A stretch of DNA of 41,867 nt from an uncultured Bacteroidota bacterium (GCA_902616905.1 CACMUP010000013.1:1-41867); one strand, 5' to 3'. Counted from the first letter of the stretch, positions 1 through 7,545 are shown. Translations and numbers: made by a program. Notes: generated from the letters alone by a model not told the origin.

Positions 1-140
1 TTAGTCACATTATATATTCTTAATGGGAGAAAAATCCTCGTACATATAAAAGGGTATAAGAGGGGGTTATCCATTATCTCTTTTTATTTATATTTGAGTG
101 CCTATTTAATAGGTGGATAGAGTACCATACTTTTAAGATT

Positions 141-183
141 TATGCAAATTTATATGCAAATGACTACCAGACCAAAGTAGTCA
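141..183. repeat. Short direct and inverted repeats upstream of the tRNA
   Basis: The first 225 bases contain no gene I can support. They include a 9-bp direct repeat TATGCAAAT at 141-149 and 153-161, followed by a 7-bp inverted repeat TGACTAC/GTAGTCA (161-167 and 177-183) and an AT-rich tail. The inverted repeat could be a weak terminator for a gene to the left or an operator for the tRNA promoter; the sequence does not decide. Confidence 0.3.
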
Positions 184-225
184 GATTTTAAAAAACCTCT
201 GTTAAATCCTATAAATAGTGACATA

Positions 226-299
226 GGTCCTATAGCTCAGTTGGTTAGAGTAGCTGACTCATAATCAGTTGGTCCCTGGTTCGAGCCCAGGTGGGACCA
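226..299 (+). tRNA. tRNA with CAT anticodon (elongator Met or lysidine-modified Ile2)
   Basis: A full cloverleaf can be folded by hand. The acceptor stem is GGTCCTA (226-232) with TGGGACC (292-298) and discriminator A299. The D stem is GCTC/GAGT, the anticodon stem GCTGA/TCAGT around loop CTCATAA with anticodon CAT, and the T arm CCTGG-TTCGAGC-CCAGG. The CCA end is not encoded. The initiator is unlikely because the anticodon stem lacks three consecutive G-C pairs. A CAT anticodon without further identity analysis fits elongator Met or the Ile2 tRNA read by lysidine. A perfect hairpin terminator follows at once. The last bases of this gene recur at 7898-7911, suggesting it served as an integration site. 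Confidence 0.95.
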
Positions 300-301
300 C
301 C
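288..301 (+). repeat. Putative attachment-site core, left copy (inside tRNA 3' end)
   Basis: The 14-mer CAGGTGGGACCACC covers the 3' strand of the T stem and the acceptor end of the tRNA, and is repeated exactly at 7898-7911. Counting from 283, 17 of 19 bases match (283-301 against 7893-7911). Tyrosine-recombinase elements commonly integrate in tRNA 3' ends and leave this arrangement: an intact gene at one end and a 3' fragment at the other. Calling it att is an inference; no integrase gene is visible between the copies. Confidence 0.6.
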
Positions 302-304
302 CTT

Positions 305-337
305 AAACCCTCTAAGTCATTGATTTAGAGGGTTTTT
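305..337 (+). terminator. Rho-independent terminator after the tRNA
   Basis: An 11-bp perfect stem, AAACCCTCTAA (305-315) and TTAGAGGGTTT (325-335), closes a 9-base loop and ends in a T run (333-337). It lies 6 bases past the tRNA. If the segment to the right is an integrated element, this terminator belongs to the element, and the terminator at 7943-7968 is the tRNA's older one. Confidence 0.85.
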
Positions 338-354
338 GTTTTAAGGAATCTTTG

Positions 355-378
355 TGGTAAACCAAATGGTAAACCAAA
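355..378 (+). repeat. Tandem TGGTAAACCAAA 12-mers
   Basis: Two copies of TGGTAAACCAAA lie head to tail (355-366 and 367-378), just before the first gene of the putative island. The core GGTAAACC and its complement recur in two palindromes at 1335-1386. Clustered motifs next to a candidate attachment site could be recombinase arm-binding sites or operators; the function is not shown. Confidence 0.6.
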
Positions 379-398
379 ATATTTATTTTTGAAAGAAG

Positions 399-797
399 AT
401 GAACAGAAAATATTTTTATTATTTTGTTTTTGGATTTACTTTTTTAACATTCGGTTTGGTTCAAGATTACATCAGACCAAATTATGAAGGAGGAAATTCC
501 CTTATAATTTATTTTCTTAGAGTAATTCCTAACTTCCTTCCAGGTATTGGTCTACCAAGTATGTTTTATGTAACCATTCCAGAAATATTTAAACATAATA
601 CATCTATTTACAGAAATAGATTAAAGTGGTCAATAACCATTTCTATGATTGGTCTAATTGGAAATGAGTTCATAACAATTTACACTCCAGGAAGAGGAGT
701 TTTTGATTGGAATGATATTGTATGGACAATTATTGGGGGAATAGTTTTTTATTTTCTACATATAATAATTCAAAACTATTCCGAACCTAAATCCTAA
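399..797 (+). CDS. Hypothetical four-helix membrane protein
   Basis: The protein has 132 residues and four likely membrane helices (about residues 5-22, 33-60 broken by a Pro-Gly turn, 76-94 and 106-124), with short polar loops and a charged C-terminus. I do not recognise a family. It starts with ATG in a clear coding frame and lies 21 bases before the DUF1569 gene on the same strand, so the two may be co-transcribed. It is the first gene inside the tRNA-flanked interval and is bracketed by TGGTAAACC-type repeats, which hints that these two genes are element cargo. No catalytic motif is visible. Confidence 0.65.
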   Translation: MNRKYFYYFVFGFTFLTFGLVQDYIRPNYEGGNSLIIYFLRVIPNFLPGIGLPSMFYVTIPEIFKHNTSIYRNRLKWSITISMIGLIGNEFITIYTPGRGVFDWNDIVWTIIGGIVFYFLHIIIQNYSEPKS

Positions 798-818
798 CCA
801 AAACCTCTAATTTGTAAT

Positions 819-1268
819 ATGATTTATGACTTTGATTCCCTTATTGATAAGTTGAATTATCTTGAAGAAGAGACATCTCCTAAATGGGGGAAAATGAATT
901 CATTTAAAATGATTAATCATTGTAACAATTTTATTGAAGTCTCAATGGGAAATCAAAAAATTAGTCTTTGGACAAGATTATTTGGTAAACTTTTTGGAAA
1001 ACTATTTTTGAAATATTTAAAGTCATTGGATTTTGATATAAATAAGTATCCAAAAAATTCAAAGACCCTAAAAGAGTTTAAACCTTTTATTTCACAAGAA
1101 TCATTTTTAAATCAAAAAAACAGACTTACGGAAAATCTCAAAATAGTTAAGGAGTTAAAATCTCATTATACTATTCACAACATTTATGGTAAAATTGAAA
1201 CTAGATTATTTAAAAAAATAGTTCATTTCCACACGTCATATCACTTTAATCAATTTGGGATTTTATAA
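819..1268 (+). CDS. DUF1569 (DinB-like fold) protein
   Basis: A 149-residue soluble protein. It resembles the DUF1569 family: an N-terminal region with a W-G-K-M-N motif near residue 23, then a His-containing helix (M-I-N-H-C-N near 31-36). It ends with the characteristic H-F-H-T-S-Y-H-F-N-Q-F-G stretch near residues 136-147, whose histidines could bind metal as in the DinB superfamily. The middle (about residues 47-70) is rich in Lys and Phe. No substrate is known for this family. The gene follows the membrane protein by 21 bases. Family assignment rests on the start and end motifs only. Confidence 0.65.
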   Translation: MIYDFDSLIDKLNYLEEETSPKWGKMNSFKMINHCNNFIEVSMGNQKISLWTRLFGKLFGKLFLKYLKSLDFDINKYPKNSKTLKEFKPFISQESFLNQKNRLTENLKIVKELKSHYTIHNIYGKIETRLFKKIVHFHTSYHFNQFGIL

Positions 1269-1334
1269 TTGGTCCTTTTTTACTTGAACTAATTTAAGGG
1301 TCAAAATTTGAACAATATTTAATAACAAAACACT

Positions 1335-1386
1335 TGGTTTACCGAGTAAACCATTTTTCTCTGTTTTGGTTTACCTAGTAAACCAA
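1335..1386 (+). repeat. Pair of GGTTTAC palindromes
   Basis: Two near-identical inverted repeats with 3-base centres: TGGTTTAC-CGA-GTAAACCA (1335-1353) and TTGGTTTAC-CTA-GTAAACCAA (1366-1386). Their half-site is the same GGTAAACC motif seen in tandem at 355-378. Such palindromes suit a dimeric DNA-binding protein or a recombinase. They are not followed by T runs, so terminators are unlikely. Confidence 0.7.
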
Positions 1387-1585
1387 ATAATTATTTTCGA
1401 TAAATATAACTACAAGTAAATCAATACATTAAGCTATTAATTATAACTTGGTGCAAGTACAGGAAGGGTTTGTGATAAGTTGGGAAGGAGTTTTGTGGGG
1501 TATGATTTGAGATTGAATTATTACAACTTTTGATTATTTATTCTCGGAATCAGGTAATAGGTGGAAACAGATGATTTGAATCACG

Positions 1586-1653
1586 AATACTGATACGTTA
1601 ATCAAATCAAAAGATTTAAATAAAATATATCAACCTTCACTTATCTTCATTAT
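1586..1653 (+). repeat. Imperfect direct repeat, left copy
   Basis: Aligned by hand with 6884-6950. Both begin AATACTGATAC, share TAATCAAAT, AAGATTTAAA and TATATCAA, and end CTTCATT. About four fifths of the positions match over roughly 66 columns with one gap. The right copy is the 3' flank and last codons of the excisionase-like gene; the left copy abuts the 3' end of the DUF4340 gene. The pair therefore brackets the ABC transporter block. Confidence 0.65.
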
Positions 1654-1657
1654 TTGA

Positions 1658-2617
1658 CTATTTCAAAAAATAACCTCGATTTACAAATAGGCGTTTGAAT
1701 AGCCCTGTCGAATCACTCTCAATAAAGACATTTGGATATTGGGATGCGTTCAGGATGTAGTTTTTTGTTGTTGTAGAATCCCTATAAGCTTTTATAATTA
1801 GGTCTTTAGTTGAATCACCTTGAATTGTCAAGGTATAATCCGCATTACCTTTAGGTTTAAATCCGTCAATAAACCGTGAGCTACTTTGATAACGTAAGGT
1901 ATTAAGATATTGAGTCACTTTGGTAGAATCTGGTGAAATCTCTCCCATAAACCAATCAGACTCTTTTTTAGAAAGAGAAAAAGTGTTGTTTTTATTAGTC
2001 TCAAATTTTAATCGTGTAATTAAATCTTTATTAAGCTTGATGAACTCTGTATTTCGCCATGTATTAAAATTCCGTTTAAACGTATTGGAAAGTCCGCCTT
2101 TTATAGCGTATGTACTGGGGGTTTCATTGATTCTAAAATATGTAGAGGCATCAACAGAAGGACGTCCTCTAAATCCAGGATTTTGGGATTGTCTATTTGT
2201 TGTTTTTCCAAAATATAGCTTTGTTGGCTTTTCCTTGCCCTGTTGGTAGATTTCAACACATAGCGCTAAAGTATCCGTTAACTCATATGTTTCCCATTTT
2301 TCTTTGGTTTTAGAGACTAACTGTTCGGTTTTTATTTGCTCTAACTGACCAAGTACACTATTAACAGTAGATTGATTCGCCAGGGTTTTTATAGTGCCTT
2401 GGGCAACTTGCCAATTATCATCATCTTTTGAAATAATAATTAGTTCCTCCTCCGAAGAAGATGGCGGACAAATAATAATTTTATTCAACGTAGAAGAATC
2501 AAACTGAATCACTTCAGCTTTAAAGATAGCACTGCTATGCTTTTTAAAATAATTTGTTGTTACAAATAGTAATACTAGACCTACTAATACTAATATTAAT
2601 ATGTTATTTTTTTTCAT
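1658..2617 (-). CDS. DUF4340 membrane-anchored protein, last gene of the GldAFG-like operon
   Basis: A 319-residue protein with one N-terminal membrane helix (about residues 5-23) and a long extracytoplasmic part. It matches the DUF4340 pattern: a repeated beta-rich module with W-x-V/W-x-x motifs (N-W-Q-V-A-Q-G near 69-75; S-D-W-F-M-G-E near 220), a Y-F-G-K-T segment near 133-138, and the sequence R-L-F-V-N-R-G-Y-F-L-K at the very C-terminus. The gene follows the gldG-like gene by 19 bases on the same strand. DUF4340 proteins are widely found beside ABC-2 permeases and GldG-like auxiliary proteins in many phyla, where they are assumed to be part of the transporter. Function is otherwise unknown. 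Confidence 0.8.
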   Translation of the reverse strand: MKKNNILILVLVGLVLLFVTTNYFKKHSSAIFKAEVIQFDSSTLNKIIICPPSSSEEELIIISKDDDNWQVAQGTIKTLANQSTVNSVLGQLEQIKTEQLVSKTKEKWETYELTDTLALCVEIYQQGKEKPTKLYFGKTTNRQSQNPGFRGRPSVDASTYFRINETPSTYAIKGGLSNTFKRNFNTWRNTEFIKLNKDLITRLKFETNKNNTFSLSKKESDWFMGEISPDSTKVTQYLNTLRYQSSSRFIDGFKPKGNADYTLTIQGDSTKDLIIKAYRDSTTTKNYILNASQYPNVFIESDSTGLFKRLFVNRGYFLK

Positions 2618-2636
2618 GAGTTAAATCTTTAGTTGA

Positions 2637-4139
2637 TTATTCATAGTTCTCTTCTATTCTTTTACTCCGCTTATTTCTGTTCATCTGCATCCTTACCACA
2701 CCATAGATGATTACTAGAATAATAGGCAGTAAAAAATTGAGATATTTCAGGGTCGTTTTAGTACTATCTTCCAAGGTGTCTATTGGGCGATATCTTATCC
2801 CTTTATTCCTTAAGTCAATTAACCCTGTATCATCGCTTAACCAATCAATAGCATTGACCATAAGATTGACATTTCCTGATTGTAACTGCTGTTGTCCACT
2901 ATTAATAGGAAAATCTCCATCCCCAACCACACAAATACGAGACTTGTTACCATTATCGTGTGTTTGTTCCAAAACCCCTGCAACTATCTGATTAGGTGCA
3001 TTAAAATCCATTTCAGTCCATTGCTTTTGAATGTCAAAAAACTGTGGAGCTTTTAATTTTGCAGAATTTTTAGATGAAAAGGCCAAAGGAGTAAATGTGG
3101 TAAGGGAATCTTTGGCAGCAAATTTTAATGAACTAACAAACTGCATCACTACGGCTTCCAGACCTTTAGTAGCTGGATGGTCTGCAAATTGACTTATGAT
3201 TGGGAAATAAGGAAAAGAAACATTGGAAGTGAAATTAAAGTATCCCTGTCGTTGTTGTACACCAACGCTAGCACATTGTGCATCTATCACAAAGTCTTCT
3301 CGGACTTCTAAACCTTTTGACTCCAGCCATTTTTCCAAACCTGTATTCTGACTAGTTCCATAGGCATTATTTAAATCACCATTTACCCTATTCAAAGCTA
3401 TAAATAGATTACCTCCTTTTTCTAGGAATTTGTCTAACTGGTCAAGACTTTCATTATTAATGGTATCCGTAGGACGAATAATAGCTAAAGTCTTTGTGTT
3501 TTCTGGAACAGGTGTTATATCATTTACTTTAGTAGAATTAAAATCGTATAAAACATCTAGAGCTGTTTTTACCTGAGAAAGTTCTGAAATGGAGGCTTGT
3601 CCATTACCTTCCATGAGCCCAACTTCAGGTTTATCGTTTACCGCTATCTTTTTTATGGATGACGACAAGAGGTATTCCAAAGGGGCTCCCGGTTGCATAA
3701 ATGGAATAACTTCTTTTTGTTCTTCCAATTCTAGAACGGCTCCTAAAAAAGATTTTTGCTGTTTCATTTGGTCCTTTTCCCTAACATTAATCATGACTGG
3801 ATTAATACCAGCTTCCAAAGCTTCTCGCTCTGTTTTCTCATTTTCGTTGGGGTCAATAAAGGTGTATACTAGATTTTCATCTGATTTTCGAGCATATTCT
3901 ATTAGGTACTCTTCAAAATTATTCTTGGTTTTTGCAATATCTGGCGGAAGGTTTTCTGAGAAATAAGCTTTGACCGTAATTGGATTTTCTAGCGACTTCA
4001 TAATATCTTCAGTTGCTTCGCTTAAAGTATATTGCTTATCTTCGGTTAAATCTATTCTAAAAAAATATTCCTCGGATAATAAGTTCACAAATAACAGTAT
4101 ACTTAAAATTAATAGTATGGTTACGTTTGTCTTTTTCAT
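2637..4139 (-). CDS. gldG: GldG-like ABC transporter auxiliary protein
   Basis: A 500-residue protein with an N-terminal helix (about 6-22) and a C-terminal helix (about 466-484), framing a large extracytoplasmic domain. This is the GldG/ABC_transp_aux topology. The segment E-D-K-Q-Y-T-L-S near residues 33-40 and the following 'yfS.nlP' stretch (A-Y-F-S-E-N-L-P near 59-66) are typical of the family, as is the G-D-G-D-F motif near 405. GldG works with the GldF permease and GldA ATPase; in Flavobacterium that complex is needed for gliding. The DUF4340 gene downstream and the contiguous A-F-G order are more like the general ABC_transp_aux operon than the classical split gldA / gldFG loci, so the gliding role is uncertain. 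It starts 50 bases after the permease gene. Confidence 0.85.
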   Translation of the reverse strand: MKKTNVTILLILSILLFVNLLSEEYFFRIDLTEDKQYTLSEATEDIMKSLENPITVKAYFSENLPPDIAKTKNNFEEYLIEYARKSDENLVYTFIDPNENEKTEREALEAGINPVMINVREKDQMKQQKSFLGAVLELEEQKEVIPFMQPGAPLEYLLSSSIKKIAVNDKPEVGLMEGNGQASISELSQVKTALDVLYDFNSTKVNDITPVPENTKTLAIIRPTDTINNESLDQLDKFLEKGGNLFIALNRVNGDLNNAYGTSQNTGLEKWLESKGLEVREDFVIDAQCASVGVQQRQGYFNFTSNVSFPYFPIISQFADHPATKGLEAVVMQFVSSLKFAAKDSLTTFTPLAFSSKNSAKLKAPQFFDIQKQWTEMDFNAPNQIVAGVLEQTHDNGNKSRICVVGDGDFPINSGQQQLQSGNVNLMVNAIDWLSDDTGLIDLRNKGIRYRPIDTLEDSTKTTLKYLNFLLPIILVIIYGVVRMQMNRNKRSKRIEENYE

Positions 4140-4189
4140 CTATGTGTTTTTATTTTTTTCAATGGTCAGATTCATGTTTTAATAATTGA

Positions 4190-4912
4190 TTAAGAAGAAT
4201 GTCTTTTTGATAATGACGACTCTCCAAGATAAAGCCCCAAAACTGTTATAGATAGAAAATAAACCAGGTCTTTAGAATCTATAACGCCTCTGGAAATGGA
4301 TTCAAAATGGGATTGAAGATTTAAGGTTTCAAAAATCTGTCCTATACTTCCCGTAAAGTTCTGGGCCAAAACGCCAAAAATGATATGGAAAAATAACCCG
4401 ATAAAAAGGGCAGTCATAAATGCCACAATTTGATTTGTGGTTATACTACTTGCAAAAATTCCAATTGCAGTATATGTGATGCTCATTAGCAGTAAGCCAA
4501 AATAGCCACAAATAGTTCCACCATTATCTAAATTACCAATACTGGAAACTGTTATAACATAAGGTAAGGTCGCCAATAGGGCTATACAGACTAACAAGAC
4601 CGACCCTAAGAATTTTCCAAGAATCAATTGTCGGTCTGATACCGACTTGGTAAGCAAAAGTTCCAATGTTCCTGTTTTTCTCTCCTCAGCCAACATTTTC
4701 ATGGTTATGGCAGGAATGAAAAAGAAAAGACTCCATGAAGCAATGCTAAAGAATACGCGCAAATTGGCTTGACCTACTAGAAAAATATCATTGCCATACA
4801 ACCAAGTAAAAAAGCCGCTAAATCCTAAAAAAAGTCCTAAGATAATATAGGCTATAAGGGAGTCGAAAAAAATTTCCAATTCTCGTTTGGCTATTATCCA
4901 AATTGTTTTCAT
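4190..4912 (-). CDS. gldF: GldF-like ABC-2 permease
   Basis: A 240-residue integral membrane protein with six predicted helices. The ABC-2 signature region lies between helices 2 and 3: M-L-A-E-E-R-K-T-G-T-L-E-L-L-L-T (about 73-88), a coupling segment with the E-x-K-x-x-G-T-x-E-x-L-L pattern, followed by S-D-R-Q-L-I-L-G-K-F. The N-terminal K-R-E-L-E-I-F-F-D-S is also typical of the family. It forms the membrane channel of the complex with the ATPase encoded 2 bases upstream. The substrate is not known, and this branch of ABC-2 permeases is usually thought to act in export or envelope assembly. Confidence 0.88.
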   Translation of the reverse strand: MKTIWIIAKRELEIFFDSLIAYIILGLFLGFSGFFTWLYGNDIFLVGQANLRVFFSIASWSLFFFIPAITMKMLAEERKTGTLELLLTKSVSDRQLILGKFLGSVLLVCIALLATLPYVITVSSIGNLDNGGTICGYFGLLLMSITYTAIGIFASSITTNQIVAFMTALFIGLFFHIIFGVLAQNFTGSIGQIFETLNLQSHFESISRGVIDSKDLVYFLSITVLGLYLGESSLSKRHSS

Positions 4913-4914
4913 AT

Positions 4915-5844
4915 TTATTTTACTGTTAAGTTTCTGAAAATATCCTCAAGTTTCGTTTCCAATGGTGTGAGTTCCGTCAGCACCCATTTGTTTTGAACGC
5001 ACAGGTTAAATACATTTCGTTTAGAGGTCTGTTCGACAAGGCTCTGTACTTCAAATACATTTTGATTTTGTTCAATACATGCTACCGATTGGACAGTGTC
5101 CAATGTCCGTAGGGATTTTAAAATCTTATCTGCTTTACCATCCTCAATACGAAGCTTTAATTTTTCATTCCCTTGCGACTGCTTTCTAAGTGTTTCCGAT
5201 GTGCCATTAGCTACAATCTTACCTCTATTGATTATAAGAATACGGTCGCATGTAGCCTCTACCTCTGGTAGAATGTGTGTGCTGAGTATAACGGTCTTTT
5301 CTTTTCCCAAGTCACGAATTAGTTTTCTAATTTCTATAATTTGGTTGGGGTCTAACCCTGTTGTAGGTTCATCTAAAACCAGAATTTCAGGGTCGTGAAT
5401 CATGGCTTGAGCAAGGCCTACACGTTGCCTGTATCCCTTAGATAGTTCTCCTATTTTTTTATGCTTTTCGCTATTTAAGCCACAAACCCCTACCATTTCA
5501 CGAATTCTTTTATTGATATTCTGTTTTTCTATACCCTGGAGGGACGCACAAAATTCCAAATAGTCTATCACAGGCATATCATGGTATAAGGGGTTATTTT
5601 CAGGGAGATAACCAATGTGCCTTTTTAAATCATACGTAGGGTCCGTAACGCTTTTTCCTCCTATTTGAATATCCCCTTTTTCGAACCCTATATAGCCAGT
5701 AATCATTTTCATTGTGGTAGATTTTCCTGCTCCGTTAGGTCCTAAAAATCCTAAAACCTCTCCTGTTTTAACGTCAAAACTGATATCGTTTACAGCGGTT
5801 TGAGGTCCGTAGGTCTTAGTTAGTTTTTCTATTTGTATATCCAT
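4915..5844 (-). CDS. gldA: GldA-like ABC transporter ATP-binding protein
   Basis: A 309-residue cytoplasmic ATPase. Walker A GPNGAGKST is at residues 35-43, the ABC signature LSKGYRQ at about 134-140, and Walker B ILVLDEP at about 154-160, with the switch His in I-L-S-T-H just after. The C-terminal ~90 residues are the extra domain found in GldA and other ABC-2 ATPases. It is the first gene of a leftward operon (ATPase, permease, auxiliary protein, DUF4340) with 2, 50 and 19 base gaps. ATP hydrolysis here should drive the GldF/GldG-like partners. The operon lies inside the tRNA-flanked interval, which is unexpected if these were the cell's essential gliding genes. Confidence 0.9.
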   Translation of the reverse strand: MDIQIEKLTKTYGPQTAVNDISFDVKTGEVLGFLGPNGAGKSTTMKMITGYIGFEKGDIQIGGKSVTDPTYDLKRHIGYLPENNPLYHDMPVIDYLEFCASLQGIEKQNINKRIREMVGVCGLNSEKHKKIGELSKGYRQRVGLAQAMIHDPEILVLDEPTTGLDPNQIIEIRKLIRDLGKEKTVILSTHILPEVEATCDRILIINRGKIVANGTSETLRKQSQGNEKLKLRIEDGKADKILKSLRTLDTVQSVACIEQNQNVFEVQSLVEQTSKRNVFNLCVQNKWVLTELTPLETKLEDIFRNLTVK

Positions 5845-5882
5845 AGTTTATATAGCATGTGTTAATTTGATTGAATTATTAT

Positions 5883-6302
5883 TTAGATTTTATTAGTGGA
5901 TGATTTCTCTTTTTGGAGGTGGTGCCTTATGAAAATACTATCAAAAATTTTTTGTTGTCCTTTTAACCTTTGTCGCCAAATTGAATCAAGGTTTCTAAAG
6001 TTTTGATGAAACAAGTTTGGGAAACCAAAATCAAAATCATCAAATGGTTCTTTAAATGGCATAGTTCCTCGATTTGGAAAAAATTGATTCATTAAAGAGT
6101 CCATTTTTTTGGTATCCATATTGGAGTTAGTACTGGAATAACTATAAACTGAATCATATCTGATTAAATTTCCATGCTCATCAAACACCTTATTTACTTT
6201 AATTTTCTCCTCTGAAGGCTTTATGGAATCGATTTTTTGTGCATAAGTGATAATACTGAACCAAAATGAAACCGTAAGAATTACTGTGTCTAACTTTTTC
6301 AT
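5883..6302 (-). CDS. Small secreted protein, unknown family
   Basis: I place the start at the ATG of M-K-K-L-D-T (6302) rather than the in-frame ATG seven codons upstream, because it gives a clean Sec signal peptide (about residues 1-21, ending T-Y-A-Q). The mature part is about 118 residues, hydrophilic, rich in Phe, Asp, Ser and Lys, with a D-D-F-D-F-G-F-P segment and a run of F-D-S-I / L-D-S-I-W-R motifs near the C-terminus. I recognise no family. It lies 38 bases upstream of the ATPase gene on the same strand and could be the first gene of that operon. Confidence 0.55.
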   Translation of the reverse strand: MKKLDTVILTVSFWFSIITYAQKIDSIKPSEEKIKVNKVFDEHGNLIRYDSVYSYSSTNSNMDTKKMDSLMNQFFPNRGTMPFKEPFDDFDFGFPNLFHQNFRNLDSIWRQRLKGQQKIFDSIFIRHHLQKEKSSTNKI

Positions 6303-6945
6303 AATACTAAATACAAATATCAAATAGAAGTAAACATAGAGATTGATGTTAATTCCTTAGCTAACTCTTTAGTAAGATTACTGCATAAAACTTAAATTCG
6401 AAAAGTTTACTTCCTATAAGAAGTGAGTTTGGAAGAGAAGATTAACCTCGATAATTTTCGAACGAATTGCAGTTCTGTGAGCCCGATTATTATATTATCT
6501 GGTGAAAGTTTTCTGAATGTCTTTCCAATTGACCAAACAAAAACTACGGGCGAAAATCTGATTTTTTGTCTAATAAATTGCATCTTTTTTTTATTTTATA
6601 AGTTAAAATTAAAAAAAATTTGGATTTTAGGGAAACTAATTTTCAATCGTTACCCCACTTAGTTTTGTTCCAAAAAACGAGTTTGAGGAGAAACTCTATT
6701 ATTCAAAAAAAGATGAATCAAAAAAATCATAAAAATGATTCAAGAAGAGATTCAAAGATTAAAATCCTTAGATTACCCTATCATTTTCCATAGATAGAAA
6801 AAACCTAACCCCGATATAAAAACCACTCCGATTAGGGTTTAGGGGAAAAGTATTCTCTCAGTTACAAGAAACCTCAACCTGAAAATACTGATACACTAAT
6901 CAAATTATAAGATTTAAAGAAAGTATATCAAACCTTCTTATTACT
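6303..6945. other. AT-rich gap without a supported gene
   Basis: About 640 bases, very AT-rich, with poly-A and poly-T tracts near 6590-6640 and 6700-6750. The only frame of any length starts at a GTG (6423-6662) and shows no recognisable domain. Near 6801-6845 there is an imperfect inverted repeat (AAACCTAACCCC against a stretch containing ATTAGGGTTTAGGGG) that may be a terminator for the leftward helix-turn-helix gene. The right copy of the long direct repeat (6884-6950) closes the gap. It reads like decayed mobile-element DNA. Confidence 0.5.
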
Positions 6946-6950
6946 TCATT
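6884..6950 (+). repeat. Imperfect direct repeat, right copy
   Basis: This is the partner of 1586-1653, with about four fifths identity. It covers the 3' flank of the excisionase-like gene and its stop codon at 6946-6948. The TCATT at the end of both copies suggests that the left copy is a displaced piece of the same element's 3' flank. Confidence 0.65.
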
Positions 6951-7158
6951 CTGATACACTTTGATTATTTAACCTCTTAACTGAATAATTCCCTTTCAAA
7001 CTATTTTCCCACTCTAATAAATCCTTTTCTGTGATGTATTTTGAATGAGTGGATACTTCTATCATATTTAATCCTCTATTTCTTCTCCAATCTTCTATGG
7101 TTACTCTATCTACTCCGTAGAGTTCCATTAAATCCTTTTTACTCAATCTTCTTTCCAT
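6946..7158 (-). CDS. Excisionase/MerR-like helix-turn-helix protein
   Basis: A 70-residue protein. Residues about 4-52 form a winged-helix excisionase-type fold: L-S-K-K-D-L-M-E-L-Y-G-V as helix 1, D-R-V-T-I-E-D-W-R-R-N as recognition helix, a short wing, then Y-I-T-E-K-D-L-L-E-W as the last helix. The match to the helix-turn-helix (HTH_17/Xis-like) families common on Bacteroidota integrative elements is good. Its ATG lies inside the 3' end of the upstream small gene (20-base overlap), so the two are translationally linked. It sits about 750 bases from the right-hand attachment-like repeat, as excisionase genes often do. Role as excisionase is inferred. Confidence 0.7.
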   Translation of the reverse strand: MERRLSKKDLMELYGVDRVTIEDWRRNRGLNMIEVSTHSKYITEKDLLEWENSLKGNYSVKRLNNQSVSE

Positions 7159-7333
7159 ATACTTTTATCTCTTCTTTCTCTAAAAGCTCATCAAACATCT
7201 TATCATACATTTCTCTATCTCCTGAGATTCTGTATTTCTCAAGTTTATGAGAAAAGTTTTTAATTAAGACAGACTTCTTCTTTAACATATCTACCATATG
7301 TCTTGCTTGTTCATCTGTTATATTTTCTATCAT
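7139..7333 (-). CDS. Small helical protein coupled to the excisionase-like gene
   Basis: I choose the ATG at 7333 (M-I-E-N-I-T) over the one five codons upstream because AAAGGA lies just ahead of it. The 64 residues are charged and predicted all-helical, with repeated Lys/Glu (K-K-K-S-V-L-I-K-N-F and D-E-L-L-E-K-E-E). No family is recognised. It overlaps the excisionase-like gene by 20 bases. Such small charged proteins are common in control modules of mobile elements, but no function can be assigned. Confidence 0.5.
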   Translation of the reverse strand: MIENITDEQARHMVDMLKKKSVLIKNFSHKLEKYRISGDREMYDKMFDELLEKEEIKVYGKKIE

Positions 7334-7374
7334 ATTTTTTCCTTTCATAGTATTTAGTTCGAGGTTGATACTCT

Positions 7375-7545
7375 TTATTTCAATCTGATTTTCTTATCAC
7401 TATTACTATTTAATACTTTAGATATACTTCCAAAAGGGATACAATCCACCTTATAGAGAAGGTTTTTAATCTTCCCCATAAGATGTATATAATAACTCTT
7501 CCAACGAGGTATTACAATAGTGTTTATTGGATATTCACACTCAAC
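7375..7545 (-). pseudogene. Possible decayed reading frame next to the element control genes
   Basis: On the minus strand a 56-codon open frame runs from a stop at 7546-7548 to TAA at 7375-7377. It has protein-like composition (I-V-I-P-R-W-K-S-Y-Y-I-H, then L-Y-K-V-D-C-I-P-F-G) but no proper start codon. Just upstream, another frame reads V-P-D-E-R-A-L-G before a stop, so a frameshifted remnant of a longer gene is likely. No family is identified. The rest of 7546-7778 shows no gene. Confidence 0.3.

Larger units (their letters stand above)
1269..1657. other. Gene-free gap with palindromes and one arm of a long direct repeat
   Basis: No convincing gene lies here. The gap holds the two GGTTTAC palindromes (1335-1386), an AT-rich stretch, and the left copy (1586-1653) of an imperfect direct repeat whose partner is at 6884-6950. 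The gap separates the rightward cargo genes from the leftward ABC transporter operon, whose last stop codon is at 1658. Confidence 0.6.

Noticed and set aside
1456-1463. AGTACAGG, shared with the bases around the right attachment-like copy, as a decayed third att site
   Set aside because: Only eight bases match and the following bases diverge; this can occur by chance in 7.6 kb.
6423-6662. 79-codon plus-strand open frame starting with GTG
   Set aside because: No recognisable domain, very AT-rich with homopolymer tracts, and composition like the non-coding surroundings.
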